From a virus, in IMG/VR virus record IMGVR_UViG_3300044844_001309, positions 1 to 53,356 of that record: 53,356 bases of DNA, one strand, 5' to 3'. Under the pieces are notes generated by a model. That model searched no databases, was not told the DNA's origin, and saw only the letters and a program-made list of their open reading frames with translations. The position numbers were made by a program, and so were the translations under genes. Shown piece by piece: positions 32,187 to 38,796 of this stretch (positions within the stretch are counted from its first letter, which is position 1; every line of letters starts with the position of its first letter).

Positions 32187-33208
32187 GCGTCCACCCCGCG
32201 CAGCAGCGCTACGATCGCCTCGCGCCGGTCGGCCACGTGCGCGCGGAAGATCTCACCGACCCCCACATCACCGAACGTCATCGCCGTGGCGCTCTCGGAC
32301 GGGCGCGCGATCGCGCACGACCAGCCCTGCACCGGCTTGATGTAGCCGTGGCCCGTGCCTGACTTCCCGCCGACGCGGGCGTGGGCGAGGAAGGCCGAGA
32401 GCATCAGGCGGAAGGTGTCGCGCTCGAGCTCCGAGTGAGTGCGCGCCTCGACACCCCAATAGAACAGCGACCCGGTGGCAATCGTCTCGAAGCTCCGGGG
32501 CATCATGGACGACTTGCTGTGCTCCTTGCCCACGGCGTCGTCCTCGGCGGACGCCGTCTCGCTGGCCAGGAGCCGCCCCTCGACCGCGGCGCGCGAGGCC
32601 GGCAACAGCAGCTCCCGCTTCTCGGGTACCAGGGTCGGGTCCATGCGGACGCGGACGACCTCGTCGATGTGGGCGCGGCAGGTGTCCTCGGGCCCGGCGT
32701 ACGTCTCGGCCCAGGCGCGCACGCGGTCGGGCACCACGCGGGCCGACTCGCGGCAGATGAGCACCGCGCGCTCGACAGCCATCTTGCCCGGGATGACGCG
32801 GTTCTCCGCGCACCCGCCCAGCAACTCCATGCTGGGGATGAGCTCGCAGAGGCGCCGGTAGTGGTCGAGCTTGACCACACTGCCGTCGCCGTTACCCGTG
32901 ACCATGCCGCCCGCAAACAGCAGCCGGAGGGCCGCCTCGGTGAGCCGGGACTCCAGCAGCCCCGCTGCGTCAAGAAACACGTAGCTGGCCGCCTCGCGCA
33001 GCTTGTGACGCATGGTGTCCCCGGTGATGATCGGCACGCGCGCAAAGCCGCCATCCACCTGGCGGACCTTCTCTGTCATCGCCAGCGCGGCGTTGCCGAT
33101 GGTCTCGCCATGGTGCGCGATCGGGCTGGCTGCCTCCAGCGCGACCTCGTAGCGGAGCACCTCGAAGCGGCGCGCGGGGGTGGGGTTCGTGGTTTCGGTG
33201 GTCTGCAT
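32183..33208 (-). CDS. csf2: Cas7-like backbone protein Csf2 (type IV effector)
   Basis: 341 aa, ATG 33208 with GAGGAG 7 nt upstream. RAMP of the Cas7/Csm3 class: VALEAASPIAHHG, then ITGDTMRHKLREA at 62-72 (the conserved turn before the first helix) and GGKSGTGHGYI at 280-290. Cas7 subunits polymerise along guide RNA and, in related complexes, carry the target contact surface. Length agrees with Csf2. Preceded by the small-subunit gene and coupled to csf3. Confidence 0.75.
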   Translation of the reverse strand: MQTTETTNPTPARRFEVLRYEVALEAASPIAHHGETIGNAALAMTEKVRQVDGGFARVPIITGDTMRHKLREAASYVFLDAAGLLESRLTEAALRLLFAGGMVTGNGDGSVVKLDHYRRLCELIPSMELLGGCAENRVIPGKMAVERAVLICRESARVVPDRVRAWAETYAGPEDTCRAHIDEVVRVRMDPTLVPEKRELLLPASRAAVEGRLLASETASAEDDAVGKEHSKSSMMPRSFETIATGSLFYWGVEARTHSELERDTFRLMLSAFLAHARVGGKSGTGHGYIKPVQGWSCAIARPSESATAMTFGDVGVGEIFRAHVADRREAIVALLRGVDA

Positions 33209-33218
33209 GGTGCTCTCC

Positions 33219-33710
33219 TCAGGCCTTCGGCAGGGTCATGGTGATGGACTCGAAGTGCTCGCGGTCGACGGCGTCACGCGCCTCCCGGCGCTTCTCGACG
33301 GCCTCCCGCGCGAGGGCCACGAGCAGTCCGCGCTCCGCCTCGATCAGGCCCAGGAACCGGTCCGGTGTCAGGACGCCCACGCTGCACAGCCCGTCGACGT
33401 GACGCACCAGCGCCAGCATGGCCGAAGAGGTCGCCTTGCTCGGCCCCGGCAGCCGGAGCCCCCGCGCCACCAGCGTCGGCCACTCCATCGGCCCGGACGA
33501 CCGCTTCGCCGCACTGACCATCCGCGTCTCGATCTGCTCCCACTGCTTCAGCGCGCTTCCGCCGCCCGCGAGAAACTGCTGGCGCCACGCCAGCATCAGG
33601 TCCACCACCAGCAGGCGCACCGTCTCCAGTTCCACCGCCGAGATCGTCGGGGGCCGCGCCTTGAACATGCCCGCCGGCGCGGGGCTTCCGTTGCTGCTTT
33701 CGCTCACGCT
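33219..33710 (-). CDS. cas11: Cas11-like small subunit
   Basis: 163 aa from GTG 33710 with AGGAG 7 nt upstream; ATG 33668 is the alternative. All-helical: VELETVRLLVVDLMLAWRQQF, KQWEQIETRMVSAAK, SSAMLALVRHVDGL, FLGLIEAERGLLVALAREAV. Located between csf1 and csf2, the place of cas11 in type IV-B loci, where the small subunit lines the Cas7 backbone. Sequence alone cannot prove Cas11; the helical bundle, size and position support it. Its frame overlaps the 3' third of csf1. Confidence 0.55.
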   Translation of the reverse strand, partial: SVSESSNGSPAPAGMFKARPPTISAVELETVRLLVVDLMLAWRQQFLAGGGSALKQWEQIETRMVSAAKRSSGPMEWPTLVARGLRLPGPSKATSSAMLALVRHVDGLCSVGVLTPDRFLGLIEAERGLLVALAREAVEKRREARDAVDREHFESITMTLPKA

Positions 33711-34485
33711 TCTGCTCCTCTTTCTTCGCCGCGGTCGCGGCCTTCTCGCGCGCCATGCGCGCCTGCACCTCGACTTCGTCACGCTGGGCCAGCCATAGCG
33801 CGAGCGCGAACCACGTCCCGCCCCGCAACGCCCGGCCGTATCGCGCCTCGAAGGCCTCGATGAGCGGCCGACACAGCCCGTACGCGCGCGCCGTGTACGT
33901 GCCCAAGCCGACCTCCTCCTTAGTCGCGCCCGACGTCAGCATCACCACGAGGTCGTCGATGATCGCCCAGCCCTCGGGCCCCGGGAGCACCACCTCGGTC
34001 TCCTCGAACAGCACGCGGCCGCGCGTCGTGCCCGGCAGGTTCAGCGGGGTCCATTGCAGGACGTGCTTCTGGCCGCTGTCGGCGATGGCCGCGAACCACG
34101 CCCCGCGCTTCGGCCGCCGGAGGAACGCGAGGATCGCAGGCTTCTCGCCCTTGCTCGCGTTGATGTACCGCGGCTCGGCGCCACCGTCGTAAAGGTGTGA
34201 GTAGTTGCGGTACGACCCGCCAAAGATCTTGCCCTCTTTCGGGGGCCGGCCCGGCACTGGGACCGTGCGCTGGGCGAAGTAGACGCAGCTCTCGCACACG
34301 TGCGTCCCGTCGACGTAGCGGACGCGGTTCTGGCCAACAAAGCCCGAGCCCATCCAGTCCTCGCGCACCATGCCGCGGGTGAGCGGCCCGGCGCACACCC
34401 AACACAGCCCCGCAACCGGCGCGCAGTCAGCCACCGCTGGAGAGCCGAGTTCGGCGTGGAGCACCTGCGCCGCTGTGAGAGCCAC
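33274..34485 (-). CDS. csf1: Type IV large subunit Csf1 (Cas8-like)
   Basis: 403 aa from GTG 34485, GGTGAGG about 10 nt upstream. Zinc finger of Csf1 type: CWVC at 28-31 (Cys28, Cys31) and CESC at 64-67 (Cys64, Cys67), with DWMGSGFVGQNRVRYVDG between. Residues 75-250 form the globular part, ending in a Lys/Arg/Glu-rich helix (AREKAATAAKKEEQKRERKQ). From about residue 258 the frame is Gly/Ala/Arg-rich and lies opposite the cas11 frame, so the tail may be only an open shadow. Csf1 recognises target and backbone start in type IV complexes. Confidence 0.75.
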   Translation of the reverse strand: MALTAAQVLHAELGSPAVADCAPVAGLCWVCAGPLTRGMVREDWMGSGFVGQNRVRYVDGTHVCESCVYFAQRTVPVPGRPPKEGKIFGGSYRNYSHLYDGGAEPRYINASKGEKPAILAFLRRPKRGAWFAAIADSGQKHVLQWTPLNLPGTTRGRVLFEETEVVLPGPEGWAIIDDLVVMLTSGATKEEVGLGTYTARAYGLCRPLIEAFEARYGRALRGGTWFALALWLAQRDEVEVQARMAREKAATAAKKEEQKRERKQQRKPRAGGHVQGAAPDDLGGGTGDGAPAGGGPDAGVAPAVSRGRRKRAEAVGADRDADGQCGEAVVRADGVADAGGAGAPAAGAEQGDLFGHAGAGASRRRAVQRGRPDTGPVPGPDRGGARTARGPRAGGRREAPGGA

Positions 34486-34516
34486 GAGTGCAGCGCCTCA
34501 CCCGGATGACGCGCGG

Positions 34517-34708
34517 TCAAGAGGCCTGTGGGTCTGAGGCCTCGACGCGTCGCGCTCGCCACGCCGCGAGGTCGACGACCTCCGCCACCTGCGGCCGCGC
34601 ACGGCGCTCGGGCTGGAGGCGCTCCAGCAGCGCGCGCCAGAGCTCGGGCGGGACGTCGGCCAGGTGGCGCACGGGGCGCCGGCGCGGGAACGGCAGCACG
34701 CGGCCCAT
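34517..34708 (-). CDS. Small basic hypothetical protein
   Basis: 63 aa, ATG 34708 (ATGA overlap). Sequence opens MGRVLPFPRRRPVRHLAD and is basic, with an LWRALLERLQPERRARPQV helix. Typical small phage protein between replication genes and csf1; 31 nt before the csf1 start. Confidence 0.6.
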   Translation of the reverse strand: MGRVLPFPRRRPVRHLADVPPELWRALLERLQPERRARPQVAEVVDLAAWRARRVEASDPQAS

Positions 34709-35178
34709 CACCCTGCCCTCCGCGCAGCTCGAGCCTCGGCCCGGAACGCGTCGATCTCGCCCTCGCTCACCTTGTGCCCCGCCGCGATGCGCGACAGGAG
34801 CCACCGCGTCGTGACGTGGTTGACCTCGACCTCCAGCGGGGAGAGCGAGGCGCACGCGGCGAGCTGGCGGTCCTGCTCGCGCTGGGCCTGCGCCCGCCGG
34901 CGCTCGGCGCGGACCTCGTCCATCGCCTCGACCAGGTCCCCGAGCGTGACCCAGCGGTCTGTCAGTCGCTCCGCGACCCGGCCGACGCCCTCTTGCGCTG
35001 TGGCCACGTCCCACGGCCCGGCCATGAGGCGCCGAAGCCAGAGCTTCGACGCGCTCGACGGGCCGGCCTTTGTGCCCGCGGCCTTGTCGCCCTCGATCAC
35101 CAGCAGCGCCCGAGCCCCCGGGACCGCGGCACCGATCAGCAGCGAGAGCACGCCTCGCGCTTCCGCTTCGGACATCAT
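34708..35178 (-). CDS. Hypothetical replication-region protein
   Basis: 156 aa, tandem ATGATG at 35178/35175 overlapping the upstream stop. Helical: EAEARGVLSLLIGAAVPGARA, DRWVTLGDLVEAMDEVRAERR, with a charged middle and C-terminal EGEIDAFRAEARAARRAG. Directly downstream of the replisome-organiser-like gene, so possibly a helicase-loader-type partner, but no motif of one is seen. Confidence 0.6.
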   Translation of the reverse strand: MMSEAEARGVLSLLIGAAVPGARALLVIEGDKAAGTKAGPSSASKLWLRRLMAGPWDVATAQEGVGRVAERLTDRWVTLGDLVEAMDEVRAERRRAQAQREQDRQLAACASLSPLEVEVNHVTTRWLLSRIAAGHKVSEGEIDAFRAEARAARRAG

Positions 35179-36362
35179 CGCGACACCTCCGTCGGGTCCA
35201 GCGGGGCCAGCGTCTCGCTCGGCCGCATGGACCACTCGCCTTCGAGAAACATCTCCACCGAGTCACCCGGCGTAGGTACCGCACGGGCGTAGCCGGCCGA
35301 CGTCGGGCGGAGCACGAGCGCGCCCTGCGGCGGCGGGTCCGGGTCGTCCGGCATCGGCGGCACCGGCCGGGCCTCGAGCGTCCACGCGACCATGGCCTCC
35401 ACGGCGTCCTGCTGGGCGTTGCGGCGGGGGGCCGCCGTCGCCGTGCGGGCGGGGGCGCGCATCGCCTCCTTGTCCTGCTCACGCGTCAGCCAGCGCACGG
35501 CGAAGCGGTGGCCGTTGGAGCGCGGCCGCTCGGCGGGGTTGGCTTTGAGCCACGCGACCATCCGCGCGAGCTGGGCCCGCACGTCGACGGCCGGGTAGGC
35601 CTCGGACCACTCGCCCACGTCCGCCTCGGTCACCGTCTCGGTCCGCGTGCCGATGAGCGGAAGGACCACGACCACGGGCGAGGTCGTTCCCCGAACGGCG
35701 GGCGGCGTGCCCGCCGCTTCGGCGGGTCGCGCCGCGTCCTGCGCCGGCACCTCTGCTTGAGAAAGAACTACTGTTCCTCTCTGCTCCTCTCCTCTCCTCT
35801 CCTCTCTAGAGCACGGTGGGGCCACGGTGGCCCCACCGTGGTCCACGCGTGCGCCACCGTGGTCCACGCGTGCGCCACGCACCGGCACGCGTGCGCCACC
35901 GTGGTCCACGCGTGCGCCACCGTGGTCCACGCGTGCCGCACTCTGGCTCACGCGTGACGCACGCGGCTCTGTTTTGGCGGCTTTCTCGTCTTCCACGGAA
36001 GCCACCCGCGTGGCCTTTGCCGCGGCGCGTCGTTCGCGCTCCGAGGCGGCTCGTCGGTAGGAAGCAGCTCGCTCGCTCCACCCGTGGACCTCCAACGACC
36101 CGTCATCGGTGGTGCGGTCAAGCCAGCGGGAGGTCACGAGGGCGGCCACGAGCCGGCCGTCCTCGCCGGTCCACTCGAGCACGGCCTCGAGTTCCGCGTC
36201 GGAGATGCCGTCGAGCATGCCGCTGGGGCGTGTCTGGAGGACCCACGCCCAGAGGTCGGAGATCACGCCGATCGCCTCGCGTCGCGAGACCCCGAGCTCG
36301 CGGGCGAGCCGAAGCGTTTTGTGGTGTCGGGGGAGGCTGGCCTCCCACTGTAGGTAGCTCAT
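35175..36362 (-). CDS. Replisome organiser-like protein carrying iterons
   Basis: 395 aa, ATG 36362 (ATGA overlap). Residues 1-95 resemble DnaD/replisome-organiser N-termini: YLQWEASLPRHHKTLRLARE, EAIGVISDLWAWVLQ, EAVLEWTGEDGRLVAALV. Residues about 140-182 are seven-residue repeats ARVDHGG encoded by the 21-bp iterons; then a charged linker, and C-terminus LEARPVPPMPDDPDPP-type. As with lambda O the gene appears to contain the origin to which its product would bind. The N-terminal family call is by pattern; DNA repeats are seen. Confidence 0.65.
   Translation of the reverse strand: MSYLQWEASLPRHHKTLRLARELGVSRREAIGVISDLWAWVLQTRPSGMLDGISDAELEAVLEWTGEDGRLVAALVTSRWLDRTTDDGSLEVHGWSERAASYRRAASERERRAAAKATRVASVEDEKAAKTEPRASRVSQSAARVDHGGARVDHGGARVPVRGARVDHGGARVDHGGATVAPPCSREERRGEEQRGTVVLSQAEVPAQDAARPAEAAGTPPAVRGTTSPVVVVLPLIGTRTETVTEADVGEWSEAYPAVDVRAQLARMVAWLKANPAERPRSNGHRFAVRWLTREQDKEAMRAPARTATAAPRRNAQQDAVEAMVAWTLEARPVPPMPDDPDPPPQGALVLRPTSAGYARAVPTPGDSVEMFLEGEWSMRPSETLAPLDPTEVSR
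35772..35809. other. Polypyrimidine tract beside the palindrome
   Basis: About 38 bp of almost pure C/T on the plus strand (CTCTCCTCTCCTCTCCTCTC core), giving a purine-only minus strand. It sits between the 3' end of the acidic linker coding and the palindrome. Such tracts unwind easily or form triplexes and could be the melting zone of an origin. Confidence 0.6.
35812..35840. repeat. 29-bp perfect palindrome
   Basis: CACGGTGGGGCCAC at 35812-35825, one central G at 35826, and its exact reverse complement at 35827-35840. Perfect 14+1+14. Abuts the iteron array and the polypyrimidine tract. A probable binding site or cruciform within the replication gene. Confidence 0.85.
35836..35939. repeat. 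21-bp iterons, candidate replication origin
   Basis: Five tandem copies of a 21-bp unit (GCCACCGTGGTCCACGCGTG plus C); copy three is diverged. Each contains the short palindrome CCACCGTGG or a variant. They encode the ARVDHGG repeats of the surrounding gene. Iterons inside an initiator gene are the layout of lambda ori; no experimental support here. Confidence 0.6.
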
Positions 36363-36472
36363 CGCCACGTCCCCCAGCGCCGCAGCGCCCACGCGAGCAC
36401 GGCCACCAGCTGGCCAGCGAACAGCAGCAAGGCCCCGAGGACCATGAAAAGCAGAGCTTCCAGCGGGGTCAC
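36359..36472 (-). CDS. Short single-pass membrane protein
   Basis: 37 aa, GTG 36472 (GTGA with the preceding stop); its stop TGA forms ATGA with the next start. Sequence starts VTPLEALLFMVLGALLLFAG and continues as one hydrophobic helix ending in WALRRWGTWR. Both start and stop interlock with neighbours, which strongly argues for a real gene. Function unknown; may be a small membrane toxin or regulator. Confidence 0.65.
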   Translation of the reverse strand: MTPLEALLFMVLGALLLFAGQLVAVLAWALRRWGTWR

Positions 36473-36744
36473 GCCATCCTCCGTCTCTTGCCGCTCTTGG
36501 TCGGGAACCACAGCACGGACCGCTCGCCCGGGACCTTCGCCGCCTTCCGCGCGTCGACTCGCGTGGGGACGGGCGGCAGGGGCTGCTCCATCGTGCGGGC
36601 GATCTTCCGCGCCCCGCTCAGCGTGAGGTTGAAGCGGGCCTTGAAGTCGGGCCCCGACACGCCGTCGAGGATCGCGTCCGCCCAGCGGCGCACGTCCTCC
36701 GGGGTGTGCACCCGGCGTCGGCCGGGCATGGTGGTGCGGCTCAT
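36469..36744 (-). CDS. Hypothetical DNA-binding-like protein
   Basis: 91 aa, ATG 36744 (ATGA). Helix-turn-helix-like TPEDVRRWADAILDG and GPDFKARFNLTLSGARKIAR, then a basic C-terminus (PTKSGKRRRMA). Looks like a small nucleic-acid binder in the replication region. The similar-sized protein at 38339-38581 has a comparable layout. Confidence 0.55.
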   Translation of the reverse strand: MSRTTMPGRRRVHTPEDVRRWADAILDGVSGPDFKARFNLTLSGARKIARTMEQPLPPVPTRVDARKAAKVPGERSVLWFPTKSGKRRRMA

Positions 36745-37085
36745 GACTGGGGCTCCTTCGGCGCCGGCCGTGGTCCTGCGCTCAGCGCCAGCGCCGTGTA
36801 CGCAATCCCATCCACGAGCCGGGCGAGCTGGTCGAAATCCTCGAGCGCGCCACGCGCCACCTCCTCGCGCCGCTGCGCCTCCTCCAGGGCGATCGCGGCC
36901 AAGTCCCGCTCCCACGGGTTCAGCGCCAGGTACGCGCGCGCGGCGTCCTCTGTCGCTCGAGCCGCGGCACCGGCAGCGCGAGCGAACGCGTCCCGCTCCG
37001 TCCTCAGGGCCGGCGCCCACTGGAGATCGCGCGTCAGCCGGTCGACATCCAGAAGCCACTCGGTCTCAGCTCTGGTCATGCTCAT
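36741..37085 (-). CDS. Hypothetical alpha-helical protein
   Basis: 114 aa, ATG 37085 (ATGA), with a second ATG at 37079. Sequence is Ala/Glu/Arg-rich and helical (RAETEWLLDVDRLTRDLQW, LEEAQRREEVARGALEDFDQL). No membrane or metal motif. Coupled to both neighbours. Confidence 0.6.
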   Translation of the reverse strand: MSMTRAETEWLLDVDRLTRDLQWAPALRTERDAFARAAGAAARATEDAARAYLALNPWERDLAAIALEEAQRREEVARGALEDFDQLARLVDGIAYTALALSAGPRPAPKEPQS

Positions 37086-37528
37086 CCCTTGGTCCCCTTC
37101 AGCGACTGCTGTGTACCGGGCGCCATCTCCCGCAGCGCCGCCGCCAGCGCGTTCAGCGTCAGCCACATGGCGTCAATTTCGGGTTCTCGGTCCCGCAGCC
37201 GCTCGATCTGCCGGGTGACGTACGGGAGCGCCAGACGCACACTCGGCAGATCCGCGCCCACCGCGTGCGCGAGCCAGCGCAGCCCACGGTCCGCGTCAGC
37301 CGCGGCCAGGTCGGCGCGGAGCTGGCGCACGTCGTCGCCCACGTGTTCCGCGTCGCCGGTGCCCCAGCACGTCGAGCACGTGTCCCAGGGCATGCCGACC
37401 TGCATCCCGCCGCGCCAGCCGTCGACGGCCCGGCCCAAGCCTCGGCACCGCGGGCACGGAGTGTGGACGCGACGCGCACGGCACGCCGCGGCTAGGTCCT
37501 CGGGAGTGATATGGTGGCGGTGGCTCAC
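37082..37528 (-). CDS. DnaJ-type zinc-finger protein
   Basis: 148 aa, GTG 37528 (GTGA). Two CxxCxGxG-like motifs, CPRCRGLG and CSTCWGTG, separated by about 30 residues, which together bind zinc as in the DnaJ central domain. C-terminal half is helical (LRADLAAADADRGLRWLAH, LTLNALAAALREMAPG). No J-domain. Probably a small zinc protein for protein or nucleic-acid contact. Confidence 0.65.
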   Translation of the reverse strand: MSHRHHITPEDLAAACRARRVHTPCPRCRGLGRAVDGWRGGMQVGMPWDTCSTCWGTGDAEHVGDDVRQLRADLAAADADRGLRWLAHAVGADLPSVRLALPYVTRQIERLRDREPEIDAMWLTLNALAAALREMAPGTQQSLKGTKG

Positions 37529-37728
37529 CGCCCACCTCGCGGGTGCGCGGCGAGCAGGTCCGCCACAGCGTCGTCAGCAATCTTCACCGCCCCGCGCGTG
37601 TTCAGCTCCTCGCGCACGTACGCCGCCGCATACGCCGCCGCCCACACCGCTTCGAGGCTCACGGCCTCGGCCAGCGGTCGGCCCAGCGGCGCGCAGCCGG
37701 TCTCGGGCGTCTTGGTCTCGCTCATCAC
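37525..37728 (-). CDS. Small hypothetical protein
   Basis: 67 aa; GTG 37728 directly followed by ATG 37725, both preceded by AAGGAGA. Ala-rich helix EAVWAAAYAAAYVREEL in the middle. Overlaps the methyltransferase stop. Function unknown. Confidence 0.6.
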   Translation of the reverse strand: MMSETKTPETGCAPLGRPLAEAVSLEAVWAAAYAAAYVREELNTRGAVKIADDAVADLLAAHPRGGR

Positions 37729-38342
37729 TCGGTCTCCTTGACGGCCGCGCCGTCGTCACGTCGTACAGAGGGTGCCCGCCGCCGCTCGCCGAAGATCTCG
37801 CGCACGGTCAGCGACCGGCGCAGCACCCAGGCGGTCACGCCCTCGGCGGGGCGGCTGCGGTTCTCGGGGGTCGGGTCGACGAAGGCCACGCGGCCGGGGC
37901 CCTCGATCGGGTCACGGTGCGCGACCAGCCCCGGCGGTACGTGCTCGAGATGGCGCCACCACGGGGTGTCGAACCGCGACGGAGCCAGCAGCACCACCAG
38001 CCGCCAGCGCCCCGCCCGCACCTCACGCATCGCCAGCTCCGCGAACGGCGCGACGCGCGCGAACGGCGGGTTGAGCCACACGTCGAGCCCCCCGCGCTCG
38101 GCCATGTGCGGGTGGCAGAAGTCGAGGTAGGGGAGCGACGCCTCCAGGTCGCCGAGCGCGTCTTCCACCAGCGACGACCCCGGCCCGAGCCAGTGCTCCG
38201 CGATGGCGTTGTCGGCCGTGGCCGCCGCATCCAAGTCGAACCCGTCGGGCACGTAGCGCGCCTCCAGCGCACGCCACAGGGGCTCGGGCGTGGCCCAGGT
38301 CTGCGGCGCCTTGCCGCTCGTCTGCCGCTTGTGGCCGCTCAT
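37725..38342 (-). CDS. Phage DNA adenine N6-methyltransferase (Dam-like)
   Basis: 205 aa, ATG 38342 (ATGA). Opens with a segment typical of the phage Dam family (WATPEPLWRALEARYVPDGF, LDAAATADNAIAEHWLGPG), then the catalytic NPPF motif (DVWLNPPFARVAPF, 87-94), and the AdoMet-contact WRLVVLLAPSRFDTPWW. Transfers methyl from AdoMet to adenine N6. No paired endonuclease nearby, so it is an orphan protecting phage DNA. C-terminus is highly charged. Confidence 0.82.
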   Translation of the reverse strand: MSGHKRQTSGKAPQTWATPEPLWRALEARYVPDGFDLDAAATADNAIAEHWLGPGSSLVEDALGDLEASLPYLDFCHPHMAERGGLDVWLNPPFARVAPFAELAMREVRAGRWRLVVLLAPSRFDTPWWRHLEHVPPGLVAHRDPIEGPGRVAFVDPTPENRSRPAEGVTAWVLRRSLTVREIFGERRRAPSVRRDDGAAVKETE

Positions 38343-38581
38343 GCTGACCTCCGGCGCAGACGGAACGGCGCCACGGGCGGGGCCTTGGCGTCCCTGAAGC
38401 GGTGGACGGTCGCGCCCGAGCTCGGCGGCTCGGGCCACGCCACCCCCAGGCGCTCGCAGGCCCGGCGGGCGTCGCCGGTGCGGATGCCGTGGCGGTCGAC
38501 GAAGTCGGCGCCGCGGGTGCCTGCGGCGTAGGTGGCGACGAAGGCCTCGGCCTCGGCGCGGGTGTAGTGGTGGCGGCTCAC
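38339..38581 (-). CDS. Small HTH-like protein
   Basis: 80 aa from GTG 38581 (GTGA). Residues 6-50 (YTRAEAEAFVATYAAGTRGAD, RHGIRTGDARRACERLG) form a helix-turn-helix-like stretch; C-terminus is basic (PFRLRRRSA). Lies between the adenine methyltransferase and a small basic gene. Function unknown, DNA binding likely. Confidence 0.55.
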   Translation of the reverse strand: MSRHHYTRAEAEAFVATYAAGTRGADFVDRHGIRTGDARRACERLGVAWPEPPSSGATVHRFRDAKAPPVAPFRLRRRSA

Positions 38582-38796
38582 CGGGCACCTCCCGGCGACG
38601 GCCGCGAGGCTACGGCGCGCGCACCGCGAAGCGTCGTGTGCTCCTGGCCGGCCCAGCGCACGCCGTCGACGATGCGCACGACACGGTAATGATGCTTCCC
38701 GCACCGGCTGCCGTCAAAACGCAGCACCGGCGCGGACTCGATCGAGACCGTGTCCGAGAGCTTCTCTCTCACTGTCCATGGACCTAGGTTCATCAT
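38578..38796 (-). CDS. Small hypothetical protein with basic C-terminus
   Basis: 72 aa, ATGATG at 38796/38793 overlapping the cytosine methyltransferase stop. Contains VLRFDGSRCGKHHYRVVRIVD and GVRWAGQEHTT. No family recognised. Confidence 0.55.
   Translation of the reverse strand: MMNLGPWTVREKLSDTVSIESAPVLRFDGSRCGKHHYRVVRIVDGVRWAGQEHTTLRGARAVASRPSPGGAR

Noticed and set aside
35836-35939. CRISPR array
   Set aside because: Units are contiguous 21-bp repeats without spacers and keep the reading frame of the surrounding gene; read as iterons.
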